Of a stretch of 64,000 bases of DNA, positions 41,412-51,700 are shown piece by piece. The position numbers were made by a program, and so were the translations under genes. Origin of the DNA: Proluteimonas flavola (GTDB lineage Bacteria > Pseudomonadota > Gammaproteobacteria > Xanthomonadales > Xanthomonadaceae); NCBI RefSeq assembly GCF_021191705.1, contig NZ_JAIWPU010000033.1, positions 1-64,000 on the forward strand, in the 5' to 3' direction. The notes under the pieces are model-generated. The model made no database searches. It saw only the letters and a list, made by a program, of their open reading frames with translations, and was not told where the DNA came from. Within the stretch, counting starts at the first letter, position 1, and each line of letters opens with the position of its first letter.

Positions 41412-44400
41412 ATGAGTCAGCTGAGCGGACAGACACATCTTCAAGTCGCGACACGGATGCGCCGTGCAATCGCAGGGCGGGGACGCTGGCTGATTGCAGT
41501 CTGCCTGCTCCTGCTTGTGCACGGTCTGGCGCATGCGCAGCTCAGCGAGCGCCACAGCTTCAACGTGCGTGGCGACGTGGAAATAATCGGCAACGCGCTG
41601 CTGACGTGCGCGAGCTGCGATCAGTCCAACAGTGGACTCAGCAACGGTTCGGCGATGGCGATGATGTTCGTCAACGTCGACGATGCAGGGTTGCCGTCCG
41701 GTGTCCCGCAGAATTCGTCGACGGCGACGCTCGCCCTGCCCACGGGTGCCAGAGTCCTGTCGGCTGGCTTGTACTGGGGCGGCCGCGCCGGACCGACCGA
41801 TGCCGACCGCGGGCGCCTGCAGTTCAGGACGCCGACCGGCACGTACGAGACCCAGACCGCGTCCGCCGGCAATCTGCACACGTTCAACGACCAGGGTGAC
41901 GCGGCGAGTCGTCCCTATACCGCCTATGTCGACGTCACAGCGTTGGTCGCCGCGTCCGGCAGCGGTACATACGCCGCTGGCGGCCTGACTTCGGAGACCG
42001 GCAACAGCAATGGTGGCGGCCTTGGCAACTATGGTGGCTGGGCGCTGATCGTCCTGTACGAACACGACAGCAAACCCTATCGCCGCCTGATGGTGTTCGA
42101 CGGCAATGCGGGCACCGTGGGCAGCGGCAACCCACGTGCAGTGTCGGTGGCGGGACTGCTGACACCGGCGGTGGGTCCGTTCACCGCCTACATGGGCGCG
42201 CTCGTCTGGGAAGGGGATGGCGGCATCACCGGAGACCAGTTCCAGCTCACCGGGGCCGATGTGCTCAACGGCGGTGCGCTGCAGGATGCACTCAGCCCGA
42301 GCAACAACTTCTGGAACAGCGGGATCACCCGCCTGGGCGAACGCTTCACCGCGAAGAATCCGGACTATGCCAACCAGTTCGCCGTCGATCTGAAGCTGGT
42401 CGACATCTCCAATACGCCCGCCAATGCGGGACGGCCGCGCCTGGACAACAGCGCGACCGGTGCGACCCTGACCTTTACCAGTACCGGCGACGCGTATTTC
42501 CCGCATGCGCTGGTGTTCGTGACCGACATCTTCTTCCCCGATGTGGTCACTTCGCTGTCGAAGCAGGCACGCCGTGCCGCCACGGGCGAGGTGCTGGGGT
42601 CGACCAGTGAAGTCCGTCAGGGCGAGGAGATCGAGTACGTCGTCGCCTTCACCAACAACGGACAGGATGGCGCCACCCGCGTCGTCGTGACCGATCCGAT
42701 TCCGGCCAACACCAGCTACGTGCCGGGTTCGCTGGTCGTGGTCAGCAACGCCGACGGTGCAGACAGCGGAAGCATGACTGATGCATCCGGCGACGACCTT
42801 GCCGAATACGATGCCGCCAACAACCGCGTCGTGTTCCGGATCGGCACGGGTGCCGACGCGGCCACCGGCGGCATGCTCGCACCGGACCAGTCGGCGTCGA
42901 TGTCGTTCCGCGTACGTGTCGACACTGCCACGCCGGCTGGCGAGTTCATCCGCAACGTCGTGTCGATGCGCCACAACGCGCAGACCGTGCCCCTGCCGGA
43001 GGATGTCGAAGGCGAGGCCGAAGCCAATGTGATCGGCCCGGTTGTCGCTGCCGCCGACGACATCGGGTTCTGCCCGGTCGATGGTGGCTTCTTCAACATC
43101 ATCGACGGCGTGGGCATCTACCAGTATTCGCCGACCTCGGCGACGGACAGCCGTGTCGCCGGCCTGGACTTCCCGGTCAGCGGCAACCTCAACGGCCTGA
43201 TGGTCGATCCGACCGGGCGGACCCGCCTGCTGTTCCATCAGGCGTCGGGCGGCGTCGTCTGGGCCTACGACCCGACGCATCCGACCAGCCCCGGCTGGTA
43301 CAACACCGGCGCGACGATCAACGCGAACCTGCCGCGCGGCGGCATGACCTCGGCCGGCGTGGGGTACCTGATCACGGCCGCGACGCGGGCCGGCACCGGG
43401 GCGACCGCGCAGATGTACCGGCTCGAACGCGACGGCGACTACGGCTATCGACTCGCCGGGCAGAGCACGCTGACCTACGACGTGGCGCCGAGCGACTTCG
43501 GTTCCGGCGACATTGCGTTCGACAGCCTCGGCGTGGGCTGGCTCGTGGCCGGCAACGACCTGTTCCGTGTGGACGTCGAGGCGGGCACCGCGACCCGTCA
43601 GCAGAACTTCACCGGTGCACCGGCTGGCGTGAACTACGCGGGCGCGGCGTTCGGCGGGGACGGCCGCCTGTACGTGGTCAACAACAGTGGCGGCACCTAT
43701 TACGCGATGGACCTCGCGCAGGGCACGATGGCAGTCGTCGGCACCTCGTCGAGCGGCGTCGGCCGCGACCTGGCCTCGTGCACCTTCCCGGCCATTGCCC
43801 CGGCCGAGCTGCAGGTCGCCAAGACCCTGGCGTCGATCATGCGTGACGGTGCCGCCGTGCCGGCCGGCGAGTCCGCCGCGCCGGGCGATCTGCTCACCTA
43901 CGACATCGAGATCCGTCACGTCGGCGGTACCCAGGCGGCCACCGTATTCGCCGGCGATGTCGTGGAAACCACGCCGGCCAACACCACGCACGGCGCGATC
44001 GCGGACGATTTCGCCTGCACCGGCAATACCTGCAGCAACGCCGAAGTGCGCAACATCCTGCCCGGCCAGAGCACCACGTTCTCGTTCGCGGTCCAGATCG
44101 ATGCCGCGCTGCCGTCCACGGTCAGCCAGATCGCCAACGCGGTGACGGTCAACGGTATCGACTGCGCGGCGGCCGGCAACGACTGCGACGAGACCACGCC
44201 CATCGACGTCGCGCCGGCGCTCACCTCGTCCAAGGCGCTGACCGCCGTCAATGGCGCGGCGCCTGCAGGCCCGGTCGCGGTCGGCGACGTGCTGACCTAT
44301 ACGGTGATTGCGAGCAACAGCGGGAACGTCGCGCTGCCGACGGTGACCGTCACCGATGCACGTATCACGCCGGATGCCATCAGCTGCGCACCGCTGTCGG

Positions 44401-47400
44401 CGGGCGCGAGCTGCACCCTGGTCGGCACCTACACGGTGACGCAGGCCGATGCGAATGCCGGCACCATCGCGAACACCGCAGTCGTCACCACGCCGGACAC
44501 GCCCGAGCTCTGTCCGGCCGGTTCGACCTCGACGATCTGCCTGCCCACTGTCGAGATTCCGACCGAGACGCCCGAGCCGTCGCTGACGATCGTCAAGACC
44601 GCGGGCGCGCCGAGCGGCAACACCGCCGGCAGCACCATCGCGTACGCGTTCCTGGTCACCAATACCGGCAACGTCACGATTGCCGATATCGCGATTGACG
44701 ACGCCCAGCTCGACGCCGCGGCCGTGTGCCCGGTGACGACGCTGGCGCCGGGTGCGAACACCACCTGCACCGGCACGCACACGATCACCCAGGCCGAGGT
44801 CGACGCCGGCGAGGTGCGCAACACCGCAACTGCGACCGGCACGCCACCGGGCGGCGGCACCACGACGAGTCCGCCGGACGACGAAGACGTGACGCTCGAC
44901 ATCGAGCCGTCGCTGACGATCGTCAAGACGGCCGGCGCGCCGAGCGGCAACACCGCCGGCAGCACGATCGCCTACACCTTCCTGGTGACGAACACCGGCA
45001 ACGTGACGATCACGAATGTCGTGATCGACGACGCCCAGCTCGATGCCGCGGCCGTGTGCCCGGTGACGACGCTGGCGCCGGGTGCGAACACCACCTGCAC
45101 CGGAACGTACACGATCACCCAGGCCGAGATCGACGCCGGCGAAGTGCGCAACACCGCGACCGCGACCGGTACGCCGCCGGGTGGCGGCACGACGACGAGC
45201 CCGCCGGACGAGGCGGATGTCACGATCGCGCGCAATCCGGGCATGTCGACCAACAAGGCGCTGGCTGGCAATGCGGACGAGGATGGCAGCGGCACCGTCA
45301 CGCTCGGCGATACCCTCACCTACACGATCACCGCGACCAACACCGGCACGGTCACCCTGGCCAACGTCGAGGTGCGCGACGATCGCATCACGCCGGCGCG
45401 CATCGCCTGCGCCAGCCTGGCACCCGGTGCGGACTGCGTGCTGACCGGCATTTACGTGGTCGCCCAGGCCGACGTGAACGCCGGGCAGGTCATCAATACC
45501 GCGACGATCAGCACCGGCGATCCGGCCGTATGCCCGGCCGGCGATACGTCCGCGGCGTGCCAGCCGACGGTCACGATCGGCGTAACGCCCTACGAGATCG
45601 TCGCGACTGACGACAACTACGGCCCGGTCAACGGCGCCGATGGCGATCCTTCGGTCGGCAACGTGCTGGACAACGACACGCGCAACGGCGTGCCGGCGAC
45701 GCCGGACACAGTGACGATCACGGTGGGCACGCTGCCGCCGGGCATCGTGGTCGATCCGGCCACGGGCGTGGTCGGCGTCGAGCCGGGTACCCCTGTGGGC
45801 GAGTACACCTTCGAGTACACGATCTGCGAAGTGCTGAACCCGTCGAACTGCGACACCGCGACGGTGACGGTCGTGGTCGAGGCGGCCGAGATCGTCGCGA
45901 CCGACGACAACTACGGCCCGGTCAACGGCGCCGATGGCGATCCGTCGGTCGGCAACGTGCTGGACAACGACACGCTCAACGGCGTGCCGGCGACGCCGGA
46001 CACGGTGACGATCACGGTGGGCACGCTGCCGCCGGGCATCGTGGTCGATCCGGCCACGGGCGTGGTCGGCGTCGAACCGGGGACGCCCGCGGGCGAGTAC
46101 ACGTTCGAGTACACGATCTGCGAAGTGCTGAACCCGTCGAACTGCGACACCGCGACGGTGACCATCGTGGTCGAAGCGGCGGAGATCGTCGCGACCGACG
46201 ACAACTACGGCCCGGTCAACGGCGCCGATGGCGATCCGTCGGTCGGCAACGTGCTGGACAACGACACGCTCAACGGCGTGCCGGCGACGCCGGACACGGT
46301 GACGATCACGGTGGGCACGCTGCCGCCGGGCATCGTGGTCGATCCGGCCACGGGCGTGGTCGGCGTCGAACCGGGGACGCCCGCGGGCGAGTACACGTTC
46401 GAGTACACGATCTGTGAGGTGCTCAACCCCGAGAACTGCGATACCGCCACGGTCACGGTGGTGGTCGAAGCGCCGGAGATCGTCGCTGTCGACGACAGCG
46501 CGACGACCGACCAGAACACCCCGGTCACGATCCCGGTGCTCGACAACGACACGCGCAACGGCGTGCCGGTCGACGCGGATGCGATCACGGTCGTGGAGGT
46601 CACGCCGCCGGCAAACGGCCGCATCGTCATCCAGCCCGACGGCACGGTGGTCTACACGCCCAACCCCGGGTTCTCCGGCGACGACAGCTTCGAGTACCGG
46701 ATCTGCGAGATCGCCAACCCGGACAACTGCGCGACGGCCACGGTCACGGTCACGGTGCGTCCGAACGTCGTCGAGGCGATCGACGACGACGCGGGCACCG
46801 CCGAGCCGGGCGTGCCGGCAGTGGTGGTGGTGGTGGACAACGACAGCAGCACGGGCGCGCCGCTGGATCCGGGCTCGGTCGTGGTCGTGACGCCGCCCGC
46901 GCATGGCGTCGTCGACTGCGCGAACGGCATCTGCACCTACACGGCCGAGTTCGGCTACAGCGGCGAGGACAGCTTCGTGTACCGCGTCTGCGACACGTCC
47001 TACCCGTCGCCGGTGTGCGACATCGCGACGGTGACGGTCCGGGTCGAAGGCGACGCGCCGCTGCGCATCACCAAGTCCGTGGCAGTGCGCGAGGTCAAGG
47101 TCGGCGACCTGGTCCGCTACACGCTGACGGTGGAGAACGTGGGCAACGCGATGGTTGCCGGCGCGCAGGTGCTCGACACGCCGCCGCAGGGCTTCAGCTA
47201 CGTCGACGGTTCGATCGCGAGCAGCGACGGCGGGGCACTGGCGGTGTCGGGCCACAACCCGATCCGCATCGCCAGCCTCGACCTCGCGCCGGGCGACACC
47301 GTGTCCATCAGCTACCTGCTGCGCGTGGGCGCAGGCATCGGTGCCGGTGTCCACGTCAACCAGGCGGTGGCGCAGACCGGGGACGGCGTGCCGCTGTCGA

Positions 47401-48782
47401 ACGTCGCCACCGCCCAGGTGCAGACCGCGTTCGATCCGCTGCTCGACGACAGCCTGGTGTTCGGCACCGTGTTCGACGATCGCAACGGCGATGGCTGGCA
47501 GGCGAGCGCAGCCCTTCGCGATGCGCATGTGCAGGGCGGCTTCGCCCCGGGCGCCTACATCGCGGGCTCGACGACGATCGACCGTGGCGACGGCCCGCAG
47601 CCGCTCGCCGACGCCAGCGCGCCGCTGCTGCACGGCGTGGCGCTCGACACGATCGCCGGCCGCCAGTCGGTGGCCGATCCGGTCGAGTCGAACCAGGTCG
47701 TGATCCGGCAGCGTCTGCGCAGTGCGGACTTCACCGACGACTTCGTACTGACCAGCGGCGACGGCGCGACGCTGCGCATGTCCGCCGACGGCAGCACGCG
47801 CATCGAGCGCAGCGGCGAGGTGGCCAAGGGGCTGTCGGCCGCCGAGGCGGTGGTGACCCGCCGCGTGTCGCAGGATGGCGAAGGCGTGCTGGTCGAGTAC
47901 GTGATCGGCAACGCCGGCATCGACGAGCGCGGCATTCCGGGCGTGCGCATCGCGTCGGTGGAAGGTCTGCTGATCGAGACCGACCAGTACGGCCGCTACC
48001 ACCTGGTCGACGTGCCGGGCGGGAATGCGATGCACGGACGCAACTTCATCCTCAAGGTGGATCCGTCCACGCTGCCGCCGGGCACCGCGTTCACGACCGC
48101 CAATCCGCTGGTGCGGCGCGTGACCCCGGGCCTGCCGGTGCGCTTCGACTTCGGCGTGCGTCTGCCGGTGGTCGAACTGCAGGGCGGCAGCGAGGCGGTC
48201 GAACTGGAACTGGGCGAGGTGTTCTTCGCCCCCGACAGCAGCGCGCTGCGCGACGCCTATCTGCCGGCGATCGACGCGATGGCCGGCCAGATCGACCGTT
48301 ACCGCGGCGGCCGGGTGGTCGTCACCGGCGAGGGCGAACACGAAGCGCTCGCCTTCGCCCGGGCGGCGACGGTCCGCGACGCGCTGCAGGGCCGGGTCGA
48401 TCCGGCCGCGGCCGCCGCGCTGACGGTCGAGCTGCGCACGCGCATCGACGATCCGCACGCGATGGTGGCGGGCATCGACGACGGCGGCGTGCTGCTGGGC
48501 ACGGTGCTGTTCGACACCGACAGGTCGGCCATCCGGCCGGAGTTCGAAGCGCTGCTCGATGCGGTCGCACGGCGCCTGGAGGCGCTTGGCGGCGGGACGG
48601 TGGGCATCGTGGGACACACCGACGTGCGCGGTTCGCACGCCTACAACGTCGATCTCGGCCTGCGCCGCGCGCAGGCGGTGTTCGACGCGCTCTCGGGGCG
48701 GTTGAGCCCGCAGGTCCGGGCCAGGACCCGGGTGGAAGCCAGCAGGGATCCGGCCGCTCCTGTCGGGGAGGCGCGGAAGTGA
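41412..48782 (+). CDS. Giant secreted repeat protein with OmpA-like C-terminus
   Basis: The 2456-aa protein has a signal peptide (WLIAVCLLLLVHGLAHAQ) and a conserved N-terminal domain (about 35-390). DUF11-type repeats follow, such as GEEIEYVVAFTNNGQDGATR. Two 110-aa repeats lie at bases 44574-45233. Three nearly identical 98-aa cadherin/Ig-like repeats lie at 45594-46475. More divergent units, a Cna-B-like piece (GRYHLVDVPGG) and an OmpA-like end (GTVLFDTDRSAIRP, GIVGHTDVRG) complete it. The OmpA-like end should hold peptidoglycan. The protein is probably surface-exposed or an adhesin. ATG 41412 fits gagga upstream better than 41403. Confidence 0.75.
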   Translation: MSQLSGQTHLQVATRMRRAIAGRGRWLIAVCLLLLVHGLAHAQLSERHSFNVRGDVEIIGNALLTCASCDQSNSGLSNGSAMAMMFVNVDDAGLPSGVPQNSSTATLALPTGARVLSAGLYWGGRAGPTDADRGRLQFRTPTGTYETQTASAGNLHTFNDQGDAASRPYTAYVDVTALVAASGSGTYAAGGLTSETGNSNGGGLGNYGGWALIVLYEHDSKPYRRLMVFDGNAGTVGSGNPRAVSVAGLLTPAVGPFTAYMGALVWEGDGGITGDQFQLTGADVLNGGALQDALSPSNNFWNSGITRLGERFTAKNPDYANQFAVDLKLVDISNTPANAGRPRLDNSATGATLTFTSTGDAYFPHALVFVTDIFFPDVVTSLSKQARRAATGEVLGSTSEVRQGEEIEYVVAFTNNGQDGATRVVVTDPIPANTSYVPGSLVVVSNADGADSGSMTDASGDDLAEYDAANNRVVFRIGTGADAATGGMLAPDQSASMSFRVRVDTATPAGEFIRNVVSMRHNAQTVPLPEDVEGEAEANVIGPVVAAADDIGFCPVDGGFFNIIDGVGIYQYSPTSATDSRVAGLDFPVSGNLNGLMVDPTGRTRLLFHQASGGVVWAYDPTHPTSPGWYNTGATINANLPRGGMTSAGVGYLITAATRAGTGATAQMYRLERDGDYGYRLAGQSTLTYDVAPSDFGSGDIAFDSLGVGWLVAGNDLFRVDVEAGTATRQQNFTGAPAGVNYAGAAFGGDGRLYVVNNSGGTYYAMDLAQGTMAVVGTSSSGVGRDLASCTFPAIAPAELQVAKTLASIMRDGAAVPAGESAAPGDLLTYDIEIRHVGGTQAATVFAGDVVETTPANTTHGAIADDFACTGNTCSNAEVRNILPGQSTTFSFAVQIDAALPSTVSQIANAVTVNGIDCAAAGNDCDETTPIDVAPALTSSKALTAVNGAAPAGPVAVGDVLTYTVIASNSGNVALPTVTVTDARITPDAISCAPLSAGASCTLVGTYTVTQADANAGTIANTAVVTTPDTPELCPAGSTSTICLPTVEIPTETPEPSLTIVKTAGAPSGNTAGSTIAYAFLVTNTGNVTIADIAIDDAQLDAAAVCPVTTLAPGANTTCTGTHTITQAEVDAGEVRNTATATGTPPGGGTTTSPPDDEDVTLDIEPSLTIVKTAGAPSGNTAGSTIAYTFLVTNTGNVTITNVVIDDAQLDAAAVCPVTTLAPGANTTCTGTYTITQAEIDAGEVRNTATATGTPPGGGTTTSPPDEADVTIARNPGMSTNKALAGNADEDGSGTVTLGDTLTYTITATNTGTVTLANVEVRDDRITPARIACASLAPGADCVLTGIYVVAQADVNAGQVINTATISTGDPAVCPAGDTSAACQPTVTIGVTPYEIVATDDNYGPVNGADGDPSVGNVLDNDTRNGVPATPDTVTITVGTLPPGIVVDPATGVVGVEPGTPVGEYTFEYTICEVLNPSNCDTATVTVVVEAAEIVATDDNYGPVNGADGDPSVGNVLDNDTLNGVPATPDTVTITVGTLPPGIVVDPATGVVGVEPGTPAGEYTFEYTICEVLNPSNCDTATVTIVVEAAEIVATDDNYGPVNGADGDPSVGNVLDNDTLNGVPATPDTVTITVGTLPPGIVVDPATGVVGVEPGTPAGEYTFEYTICEVLNPENCDTATVTVVVEAPEIVAVDDSATTDQNTPVTIPVLDNDTRNGVPVDADAITVVEVTPPANGRIVIQPDGTVVYTPNPGFSGDDSFEYRICEIANPDNCATATVTVTVRPNVVEAIDDDAGTAEPGVPAVVVVVDNDSSTGAPLDPGSVVVVTPPAHGVVDCANGICTYTAEFGYSGEDSFVYRVCDTSYPSPVCDIATVTVRVEGDAPLRITKSVAVREVKVGDLVRYTLTVENVGNAMVAGAQVLDTPPQGFSYVDGSIASSDGGALAVSGHNPIRIASLDLAPGDTVSISYLLRVGAGIGAGVHVNQAVAQTGDGVPLSNVATAQVQTAFDPLLDDSLVFGTVFDDRNGDGWQASAALRDAHVQGGFAPGAYIAGSTTIDRGDGPQPLADASAPLLHGVALDTIAGRQSVADPVESNQVVIRQRLRSADFTDDFVLTSGDGATLRMSADGSTRIERSGEVAKGLSAAEAVVTRRVSQDGEGVLVEYVIGNAGIDERGIPGVRIASVEGLLIETDQYGRYHLVDVPGGNAMHGRNFILKVDPSTLPPGTAFTTANPLVRRVTPGLPVRFDFGVRLPVVELQGGSEAVELELGEVFFAPDSSALRDAYLPAIDAMAGQIDRYRGGRVVVTGEGEHEALAFARAATVRDALQGRVDPAAAAALTVELRTRIDDPHAMVAGIDDGGVLLGTVLFDTDRSAIRPEFEALLDAVARRLEALGGGTVGIVGHTDVRGSHAYNVDLGLRRAQAVFDALSGRLSPQVRARTRVEASRDPAAPVGEARK
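44574..45233 (+). repeat. Two 330-bp in-frame tandem repeats
   Basis: Two 110-codon units begin at gagccgtcgctgacgatcgt (44574 and 44904) and are nearly identical at DNA level. They encode DUF11-type domains of the giant protein. Confidence 0.8.
45594..46475 (+). repeat. Three 294-bp in-frame tandem repeats
   Basis: Units of exactly 98 codons begin with gagatcgtcgcga at 45594, 45888 and 46182. They differ at only a few bases. A diverged unit begins at 46476. The near identity suggests recent duplication or ongoing homogenisation. Repeat number may vary between strains. Confidence 0.85.
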
Positions 48783-48796
48783 AAGGGGACCGGATC

Positions 48797-51700
48797 ATGA
48801 AGAGGAAGCTGCTCGACGCAGCGCTGCTGGCCATCCTGGCCGGCATGGCATCGACCACCGTGGCGGCGCAGGACGCCGTCGCCGGGGCGGGGCTGGCCAC
48901 CACGGCCGATGACGGCGCAGCCGTGACCATGGATTGCGACGCCAACGGTTGCCGCAGCGATGGCGACCTGCTGTTCCGGCTGCGCACGCGCAGCTACGAC
49001 CAGCCGGCGACCCACGGCACCGGCGAGGCGTCCTCGTCGCAGGCGCTGCAGCCCGATCGCCGGGTCAGCGTCGCGCTGGAACAGCCCGGCCGCGCGACCG
49101 CGGTGGGCCAGTTCTCCGTGCAGCTGCCAGGCGGCGGCGCGATCTGGGCGACCGAGGATCCCAATCTCGGCCTGCCGGAACTCTCGGTGTCGGCGCCGAC
49201 GATGGTGCCGTTCGAGGACGGACGCATCGTCAAGCCGGTGCGCTTCTTCGCGCGCAGCAACTACATCGACTTCGTCGACCGGTTCGAACTGACGCTCTAC
49301 CGCGCGGCCGATGCCGATTTGATCGAACCGATCGCGCAGTTCGAACTGCCGCGTACCGCAGTCGCCGACGCGGAGTGGGATGGTGCGCTTCCCGCCGGGC
49401 GGCAGTACCGGCCGGGCGACGAACTGGTGTACGTGCTGCGCGCGTACGACGCCGCCGGCAACTTCGACGAGACCTTCGTGCAGCGGCTGCAGCTCGTCAC
49501 GCCTGCCGAAGCCGAGCGTGGCGCGCAGATCCTGCGCCAGAGCACCGAGCGTGGACTGGGCATGGCGCTGGGCGCCGAGCAGGCTGCCGCGCAGGCGCTG
49601 GTCGACAATGTGTTTTCGGGCAGCGGGCTGCGCCTGCAGAACATCCCGGTCTACGGGTCGCGCGTGCGCATCACCGGCCGCAACCTGCCCGAAGGCCAGA
49701 CGCTACTGATCAACGGCGAGCACTATCCGGTCGATCTGGAACGCAAGTTCGTCGCCGAGTACCTGATGCCGGTCGGCCAGCACCGCTTCGACATCGGCCT
49801 GCGCGGCCGCGGCGGCGAAGTGTCGACGCACGCACTCGATGTCGATGTCAGCGGGCGCTACTTCTTCGGCGTCGGCATCGCCGATGTCACCGTGTTCCAG
49901 AACAAGGCCAGTGGTCCGGGCCGCGAGATGGCACTGGCCGGCCGCGAGGACGACATCCTCAGCGATGGCCGCCTGGCGTTCTACGGCAAGGGCAAGATCA
50001 AGGGCAAGTACCTGATCACCGCACAGGCCGACACCCAGAACCGTCCGCTCGGCGATCTGTTCGACGGTTTCACCGCCGCCGATCCGCAGGACATCTTCCG
50101 TCGCGTCGATCCGGACCTGTACTACCCGACCTACGGCGACGATTCCACGACCTGGCGCGATGTCGACACCATGGGCCGGTTCTACGTGCGCATGGACTGG
50201 GACAAGAACCAGGCGCTGTGGGGCAACTTCTCGACCGGCTTCACCGGCACCGAGTACGGCCAGTACCAGCGTGCCCTCTACGGCGCGGCGCTGGCGTGGC
50301 GTTCGCGCATGGCCAACGCCTGGGGCGACCCGGGCACCGAACTGCGCGCTTTCGTGTCCGAGGCGCAGACCGCGCCGGGCCACAGCGAGTTCATCGGCAC
50401 CGGTACCAGCCTGTATTACCTGCGCCACACCGATGTGCTGCCCGGCTCGGAACAGGTCGTGGTCGAAGTCCGCGATCCGACCACCGGCCGTGTCGAGGCG
50501 CGCACCGTGCTGTTGCGCGGCGCCGACTACGAGATCAATGAACTGCAGGGCCGCATCACCCTGACGCGCGCACTCACGCAGATCACGCGCGAGAACCTGC
50601 CGACGATCACCCGCGACGCGCCGCTCGACGGTTTCGAACAACGCCTGATCGTGGACTACGAATGGGTGCCCAGCGGCTTCGATCCCGACGAGATCGCCGC
50701 GGGTATGCGCGGCAGGCACTGGTTCGGAGATCACCTCGGCGTTGGCGCGACCTGGGTCGACGAAAGCCGTGCCGGCGAGGACTACACGATGATGTCGGCC
50801 GACATCACCTTGCAGGCCGGCAAGGGCACCTATCTCAAGCTCGAACACAGCCGCACCGAAGCCACCAGCGCACCGGTGTTCTTCTCCGACAACGGCGGTT
50901 TCACGTTCACGCAGCTCAATCCGGTCGGCCCTCGCGAAGGCGAAGCCAGCGCGGTGGAAGCCCGCGCGAATTTCCGCGAGCTCGGCTGGACGACCCGCGA
51001 CTGGAGCACCGGCGCGTGGTGGCGCCGCGTGGATGCCGGCTTCTCGGTCGCGCGCTTCGACACCGGTGCCGATGTCGAGGAGTACGGCGTCGAGGTGCTG
51101 GGCGAGTTCGGACGCGATGTCGGCGTCTACGCACGCTACAGCCGTGCCGAACGCGGCACCGAGACGCTGACCCAGGCGCAGGCGACCACCGAATGGCGGC
51201 TGTCGGACGCCAGTGCGCTCGCCGCGGAACTGCGGCGCGTGGAAGAGGGCCGCATCGGCGGGGACGCCACCGGCACGCTCGGCGCACTGCGTTACACGCA
51301 CCGCTTCGGGTCCGCGCTGGACGTCTACGGCTCTGCGCAGTGGACGCTCGACGACGAGGGCGGCTATGTCGACAACGATGCCTATACCCTCGGGGGCCGC
51401 TACAACTTCGCCAACCTGTCGAACGTTGGCGCCGAGGTCACGACCGGCGATCGTGGCGACGCGGCGCAGGTCAATGGCGAGTACCGGCTGACCCCGCAGC
51501 ACAGTTTCTACGGCGCCTACACCTATTCGACCGACACCACCGAATACGACCCGCTGTTCAACCGGTCGCAGCAGAATGGCTGGACGCTGGGACAGCGCTG
51601 GCGGTTGTCGAACCAGGTCAACGTGTTCAACGAAAGCCAGTTCCTCAAGTCGCGCTACGAGTCGGGCCTGGCGCATACCTACGGCATGGACTTCTATCCG

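Noticed and set aside
45594..46475. Tandem repeats considered as a CRISPR array
   Set aside because: Units are 294 bp, in frame and without short unique spacers. They encode protein domains. No CRISPR array was seen anywhere in the window.
41289..48638. A 2449-codon open frame on the minus strand opposite the giant repeat protein
   Set aside because: It is an antisense shadow caused by high GC and repeated codons. The translation is rich in Arg, His, Asp and Val without known motifs, whereas the plus-strand product has a signal peptide and recognisable domains.
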